Below are positions 7,436 through 9,991 of a stretch of 9,991 nt of DNA, one piece after another; the stretch's first letter is position 1, and each line of letters starts with the position of its first letter. This DNA is from Gammaproteobacteria bacterium (GTDB lineage Bacteria; Pseudomonadota; Gammaproteobacteria; Xanthomonadales; Marinicellaceae). The stretch is from positions 1 to 9,991 of the forward strand of contig JAUHXW010000086.1 of NCBI GenBank assembly GCA_030426705.1. Direction: 5' to 3'. The notes below the pieces were generated by a model. It did no database searches, had not been told where the DNA came from, and saw only the letters and a list, made by a program, of their open reading frames with translations. Both the position numbers and the translations under genes were made by a program.

Positions 7436-7542
7436 GGTGACATCCTACCCGAATTGTTGCATTAATCCAATAATCATCAACAATCTGACAACAATCCAAG
7501 CTGCCATCAGTTAAAATACGAGATCATAACAAGGAATTATCA

Positions 7543-8112
7543 ATGAGCAATAAGAACAATTTAATCTGGATTGATCTGGAAATGACAGGTTTGAACCCCG
7601 CCAAAGATCACATCATTGAAATAGCCACCATTGTCACTGACCAGGAATTGGAAGTTGTGGCACAAGGACCCTGTATTGCGGTGCATCAAAGTGAAAAAAT
7701 ACTGGAAGCGATGGATGATTGGAATACTGAACACCATACCAATTCGGGCTTATGGGATCGCGTTTTACAATCAGACATTTCGGCACGTGAAGCTGAGCAT
7801 TTGACCATTGAATTTTTGCAAGAGCATGTGCCCATTCATTCTTCTCCGATGTGTGGTAACAGCATTTGTCAGGATCGACGCTTTTTGGCCAAATGGATGC
7901 CGAAATTGGAAAATTATTTTCATTATCGACAGATAGATGTCAGTTCAATCAAGGAATTGATTCGTCGTTGGAATCCGCAACTGTTGGATGGTTTCAGTAA
8001 ATCAGGTCAGCACTTGGCTTTGGCTGATATCGAGGAATCTATCAAGGAATTAAGATACTACCGGCAATTTATGGGAGAAATAGCCGGCCAAAAAAAACCG
8101 CCTGTTAAATAA
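7543..8112 (+). CDS. orn: Oligoribonuclease
   Basis: 189 residues, the usual length. Orn is a DEDDh 3'-5' exoribonuclease that degrades very short RNAs, including pGpG from cyclic-di-GMP turnover, and is often essential in gammaproteobacteria. The residues are complete: Asp11 and Glu13 in WIDLEMTGL, Asp111 in CQDRRFL, His157 in SGQHLALADI, and Asp162. Each is one less than its E. coli counterpart. AAGGA at 7531-7535, 7 nt before the ATG, supports the start. A possible -10 (TAAAAT, 7512-7517) lacks a well-spaced -35. The last codons run into the terminator hairpin. Confidence 0.96.
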   Translation: MSNKNNLIWIDLEMTGLNPAKDHIIEIATIVTDQELEVVAQGPCIAVHQSEKILEAMDDWNTEHHTNSGLWDRVLQSDISAREAEHLTIEFLQEHVPIHSSPMCGNSICQDRRFLAKWMPKLENYFHYRQIDVSSIKELIRRWNPQLLDGFSKSGQHLALADIEESIKELRYYRQFMGEIAGQKKPPVK

Positions 8113-8123
8113 GGCGGTTTTTT
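8092..8123. terminator. Bidirectional intrinsic terminator for orn and pilH
   Basis: AAAAAACCGCC (8092-8102) pairs with GGCGGTTTTTT (8113-8123). The GC core CCGCC/GGCGG is flanked by an A-run and a T-run, so an intrinsic terminator reads on both strands. The left arm is inside the last codons of orn, and the orn TAA (8110-8112) lies in the loop. The pilH-like gene ends at 8143 on the other strand, so one hairpin can serve both convergent genes. Confidence 0.85.
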
Positions 8124-8142
8124 AGTGTATTGATTGTTTAAT

Positions 8143-8505
8143 CTAAGGTAAATGATCATCAATTACTTTTTTCAAAGCTTTCTCAGTCACCGGCTTGACC
8201 AAATATTCTTTAGCGCCCTGGCGTAAACCCCAGACACGGTCTGTTTCCAGTTTTTTGGTGGTCACAATGATGATGGGAATGTGTGCAGTCCTTTCATCTT
8301 TGCTGATTTTCCTGGTGGCCTGGAATCCATTCAGATCCGGCATCACCACATCCATGAGTATCAAATCAGGTAATTGCTCCCGGGCGATTTGGATACCTTC
8401 CTTACCATCTTCTGTCAGAATGGTTTCATGACCCAATTTCTCAACAATTTTTTGCATACCATAAAGCTGGGAAGGAGAGTCATCAATGATCAGTATTCTT
8501 GCCAT
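8143..8505 (-). CDS. pilH: PilH-like single-domain response regulator
   Basis: 120 residues, a lone receiver domain without an output domain. Asp8 and Asp9 (IIDDS) bind Mg2+; Asp52 (LMDVVMP) is the phosphorylation site; Thr82/Thr83 and Lys104-Pro105 complete the active site. MARILIIDDSP, NGFQATRKISKD, IIVTTKKLETDRVWGLRQGA and YLVKPV closely follow PilH of the Pseudomonas Pil-Chp chemosensory system, which controls twitching motility and type IV pilus retraction. PilG is the other single-receiver candidate, but the TTKxxETDxVWGxRQGA block favours PilH. The gene stands apart from pilG, pilI, pilJ and chpA in the visible region. It has its own possible promoter and shares a terminator with orn. 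The ribosome binding site is weak. Confidence 0.85.
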   Translation of the reverse strand: MARILIIDDSPSQLYGMQKIVEKLGHETILTEDGKEGIQIAREQLPDLILMDVVMPDLNGFQATRKISKDERTAHIPIIIVTTKKLETDRVWGLRQGAKEYLVKPVTEKALKKVIDDHLP

Positions 8506-8534
8506 AAATTTTACTTAACTTTTAACCTTTGATT

Positions 8535-8563
8535 ATCTTAATGAATATTGACGCCAATTGCAA
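8535..8563 (-). promoter_or_regulatory. Possible sigma70 promoter for pilH
   Basis: On the minus strand, TTGCAA (8558-8563) and TAAGAT (8535-8540) are separated by 17 nt. Each hexamer matches four of six consensus positions. It lies about 30 nt upstream of the pilH ATG in an AT-rich gap, where chance matches are easy, so this is only a candidate. Confidence 0.35.
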
Positions 8564-8633
8564 AAAAATGTGTAAGAACTGTGGCTTTAGTTAACTAATG
8601 CACAAACACAAACAACAAAATCAATTATTTAGC

Positions 8634-8671
8634 AAAAAAATGTCAGTTATTTTGTAAGCTTTATACTGACA
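8634..8671 (-). terminator. Intrinsic terminator after the 2OG oxygenase gene
   Basis: On the minus strand, TGTCAGT (8671-8665) and ACTGACA (8647-8641) form a 7-bp stem around a 17-nt loop. Seven T residues follow directly (complement of the A-run 8634-8640). It starts 2 nt past the stop codon of the oxygenase gene. The long loop and moderate GC content lower certainty. Confidence 0.55.
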
Positions 8672-8672
8672 A

Positions 8673-9620
8673 TTAACTCAAACCAATTTCTTTCAATCTT
8701 TGATTCAAAAAGTCTCTGCCAGTGATGTCTTGATACAAAGCACCATCACCTTTACATGAAGGGATGCAACTGAGAACAGCATCGGGGTGTGGATGACAGA
8801 AAAAGGGCATTGAATAGCGATCCGAAGTGTCATCCTTAGGGTTGACCACACGGTGTGTGGTGGCCGGTATCACTTCATTGGTAATGCGGGATAACATGTC
8901 ACCTGAATCAACCACGATTTGACCAGGTTTTGATTCTACCGCCAACCATTGTCCATCGCGATCCAGTAATTCCAAACCACTGTCAGTAGCACCAACCAGC
9001 AAGGTAATCAGGTTGATGTCTTCATGAGCAGCAGCTCTGACTGAGCCAGGCAGTTCGAATTCGGTCATCGGAGGATAGTGAATAGCACGCAAGATTGAAT
9101 TGCCGTCTTGTGTTAACTTTTCAAAATAATCTTTGGGCACATCCAAAGCGGCAGCCAGAGAACGGAACATGGTCAGTGCGGTTTGATCCAACTGCTCATA
9201 AAGTGCATAGGATTTTGCTTTGAAGTTTGGAATTTCACTGGGCCAAAGGTTTTTGGGGTATTCCTGGGCCAAATGGTGGTCTTCAGACACCTCTCTGCCT
9301 ACATGCCAAAATTCTTTTAAATCAGGATTTTTACTGTCTTTGGCATGTTCCTGCAATCTGGGTACATAGCCACGTTTACCACCATCATGAATGTTGTATT
9401 TTTGCTTGGTTTCAAGGGGTAATTTAAAAAACGATTTGAAAACATGATAACAATCATCAACCAGGTTGAAATCAAACTGGTAAGGGTTCAAAACCACAAA
9501 ACCATAATCCACCAGCCCGTTGTAAAATTCATCTACAAATCGTTGCTGTTCAAGGGCAGTGCCTGCCACATAATTTTCGAGGTTGAGTTCGGGTACTTTT
9601 CTGATGGCTTGGTCGTTCAT
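8673..9620 (-). CDS. 2-oxoglutarate/Fe(II) oxygenase, isopenicillin N synthase family
   Basis: 315 residues, usual for the family. These are cytoplasmic non-haem iron oxygenases. The N-terminal DIOX_N-like region (FVDEFYNGLVDYGFVVL, then KQKYNIHDGGKRGYVP) precedes the jelly-roll core. The iron triad is His199 and Asp201 (AAHEDINLITLL) with His256 (TTHRVVNP). Arg268 and Ser270 (RYSMPFF) form the 2-oxoglutarate-binding RxS motif, so a co-substrate-using oxygenase is more likely than a true isopenicillin N synthase. The substrate cannot be deduced. Its ATG overlaps the ccmI stop (ATGA, 4 nt), implying coupled translation. A likely terminator follows, making it the last gene of that unit. Confidence 0.9.
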   Translation of the reverse strand: MNDQAIRKVPELNLENYVAGTALEQQRFVDEFYNGLVDYGFVVLNPYQFDFNLVDDCYHVFKSFFKLPLETKQKYNIHDGGKRGYVPRLQEHAKDSKNPDLKEFWHVGREVSEDHHLAQEYPKNLWPSEIPNFKAKSYALYEQLDQTALTMFRSLAAALDVPKDYFEKLTQDGNSILRAIHYPPMTEFELPGSVRAAAHEDINLITLLVGATDSGLELLDRDGQWLAVESKPGQIVVDSGDMLSRITNEVIPATTHRVVNPKDDTSDRYSMPFFCHPHPDAVLSCIPSCKGDGALYQDITGRDFLNQRLKEIGLS

Positions 9621-9991
9621 GGTGAAGTTGTCTGGCTTAAAGTTAATTGTATATTTTGATCTTCTTTGGTAACAATCTGTGGGCGGGCTTCAATCTGACT
9701 TGATGAGTCGCTGGCATCGCCGCTGAGACTGATTTTGGCAGAGATTTCTACTTGATCAAACTGGCTCAGCTTTATTTCTGGATTCAGACTGTTTAGGTCG
9801 CTTAATTCAACGGTTAATGGCCATTGAAAGGGAGCTGACACCGTTACAGCTGCTATTGGCATTGGTGTACCTCCGGGTTGTTTAACAAATACGAACAACC
9901 TAGCTCCCTCAGCCATATCCATGTCTTTGATGCTTTCGTCGGCCTCAAGATGCACAGAATACAATGTGACTGATGCAACGTCATCTGATGC
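9617..9991 (-). CDS. ccmI: C-terminal part of CcmI, cytochrome c maturation (partial)
   Basis: The frame is open to the right edge, so the 5' end is missing; 124 residues are visible. The block ARLFVFVKQPGGTPMPIAAVTV, then PLTVELSD and EIKLSQFDQVEISAKISLSGDAS, matches the periplasmic C-terminal domain of CcmI/CycH. In that family the domain follows a membrane anchor and TPR repeats and helps present apocytochrome c to the CcmF/H haem-ligation machinery. The TPR part lies outside the window. The family is normally at the end of a ccmABCDEFGHI cluster. Here the 2OG oxygenase is directly coupled downstream. A TTG at 9964 could be misread as a start; the frame and the similarity continue past it. 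Confidence 0.85.
   Translation of the reverse strand, partial: ASDDVASVTLYSVHLEADESIKDMDMAEGARLFVFVKQPGGTPMPIAAVTVSAPFQWPLTVELSDLNSLNPEIKLSQFDQVEISAKISLSGDASDSSSQIEARPQIVTKEDQNIQLTLSQTTSP

Noticed and set aside
7193..7514. Plus-strand open frames opposite the start of rsgA
   Set aside because: They are antisense to a well-supported GTPase and have no family features; they also overlap each other in different frames.
7436..7542. Clear divergent promoters between rsgA and orn
   Set aside because: A TAAAAT at 7512-7517 and TTGTCA on the minus strand exist, but neither has a partner hexamer at good spacing, so no specific promoter is called.
9617..9964. A complete small gene starting at TTG 9964
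   Set aside because: The frame stays open to the window edge and CcmI-like sequence continues upstream, so it is a partial gene.
1..9991. CRISPR arrays, tRNA or rRNA genes, transposases, integrase or phage genes
   Set aside because: No repeat-spacer pattern, cloverleaf-like sequence or mobile-element protein was seen on either strand.

Overview
The window looks like ordinary chromosome of a moderately AT-leaning gammaproteobacterium. This rests on the orn/rsgA divergent pair, a PilH-type receiver, a CcmI C-terminus and methylcitrate-cycle genes of the AcnD/PrpF type. The secreted protein at 600-2273 ends in a module of a kind I associate with Lysobacterales/Marinicella-like genomes, so that group is a reasonable but unproven guess. 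I see no CRISPR array, transposase, rRNA or tRNA gene, and no phage genes.

Left part (1-3481): the tail of an unidentified gene is followed by a REP/dRS3-like palindrome. Next comes a relic (137-527) in which the first 22 codons of a prpF copy are joined to the last ~110 codons of acnD. A secreted beta-propeller-like protein follows (600-2273), then an intact prpF (2306-3481). The relic shows that acnD and prpF once lay together here, and that a tandem rearrangement plus decay broke the arrangement. The fusion point falls on a Lys-Gly-Val stretch that both families share.

Middle part (3525-7435): a BicA-like SulP anion transporter with a STAS domain converges on a minus-strand operon. That operon reads rsgA (ribosome-assembly GTPase), a zinc-ribbon NUDIX hydrolase, and an ETHE1/Blh-type MBL persulfide dioxygenase. 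Its genes are 3 nt apart or overlap by 8 nt.

Right part (7543-9991): orn (oligoribonuclease) diverges from rsgA. It shares a symmetric bidirectional terminator with the convergent pilH-like response regulator, and the orn stop codon lies in that hairpin's loop. On the minus strand, the C-terminal part of ccmI (cytochrome c maturation, running off the right edge) is coupled through an ATGA overlap to an isopenicillin-N-synthase-like 2-oxoglutarate/Fe(II) oxygenase, which has its own likely terminator.

Most genes are recognisable families with intact catalytic residues. The most unusual item is the prpF'-'acnD chimera. I did not find a convincing new defence or mobile system.
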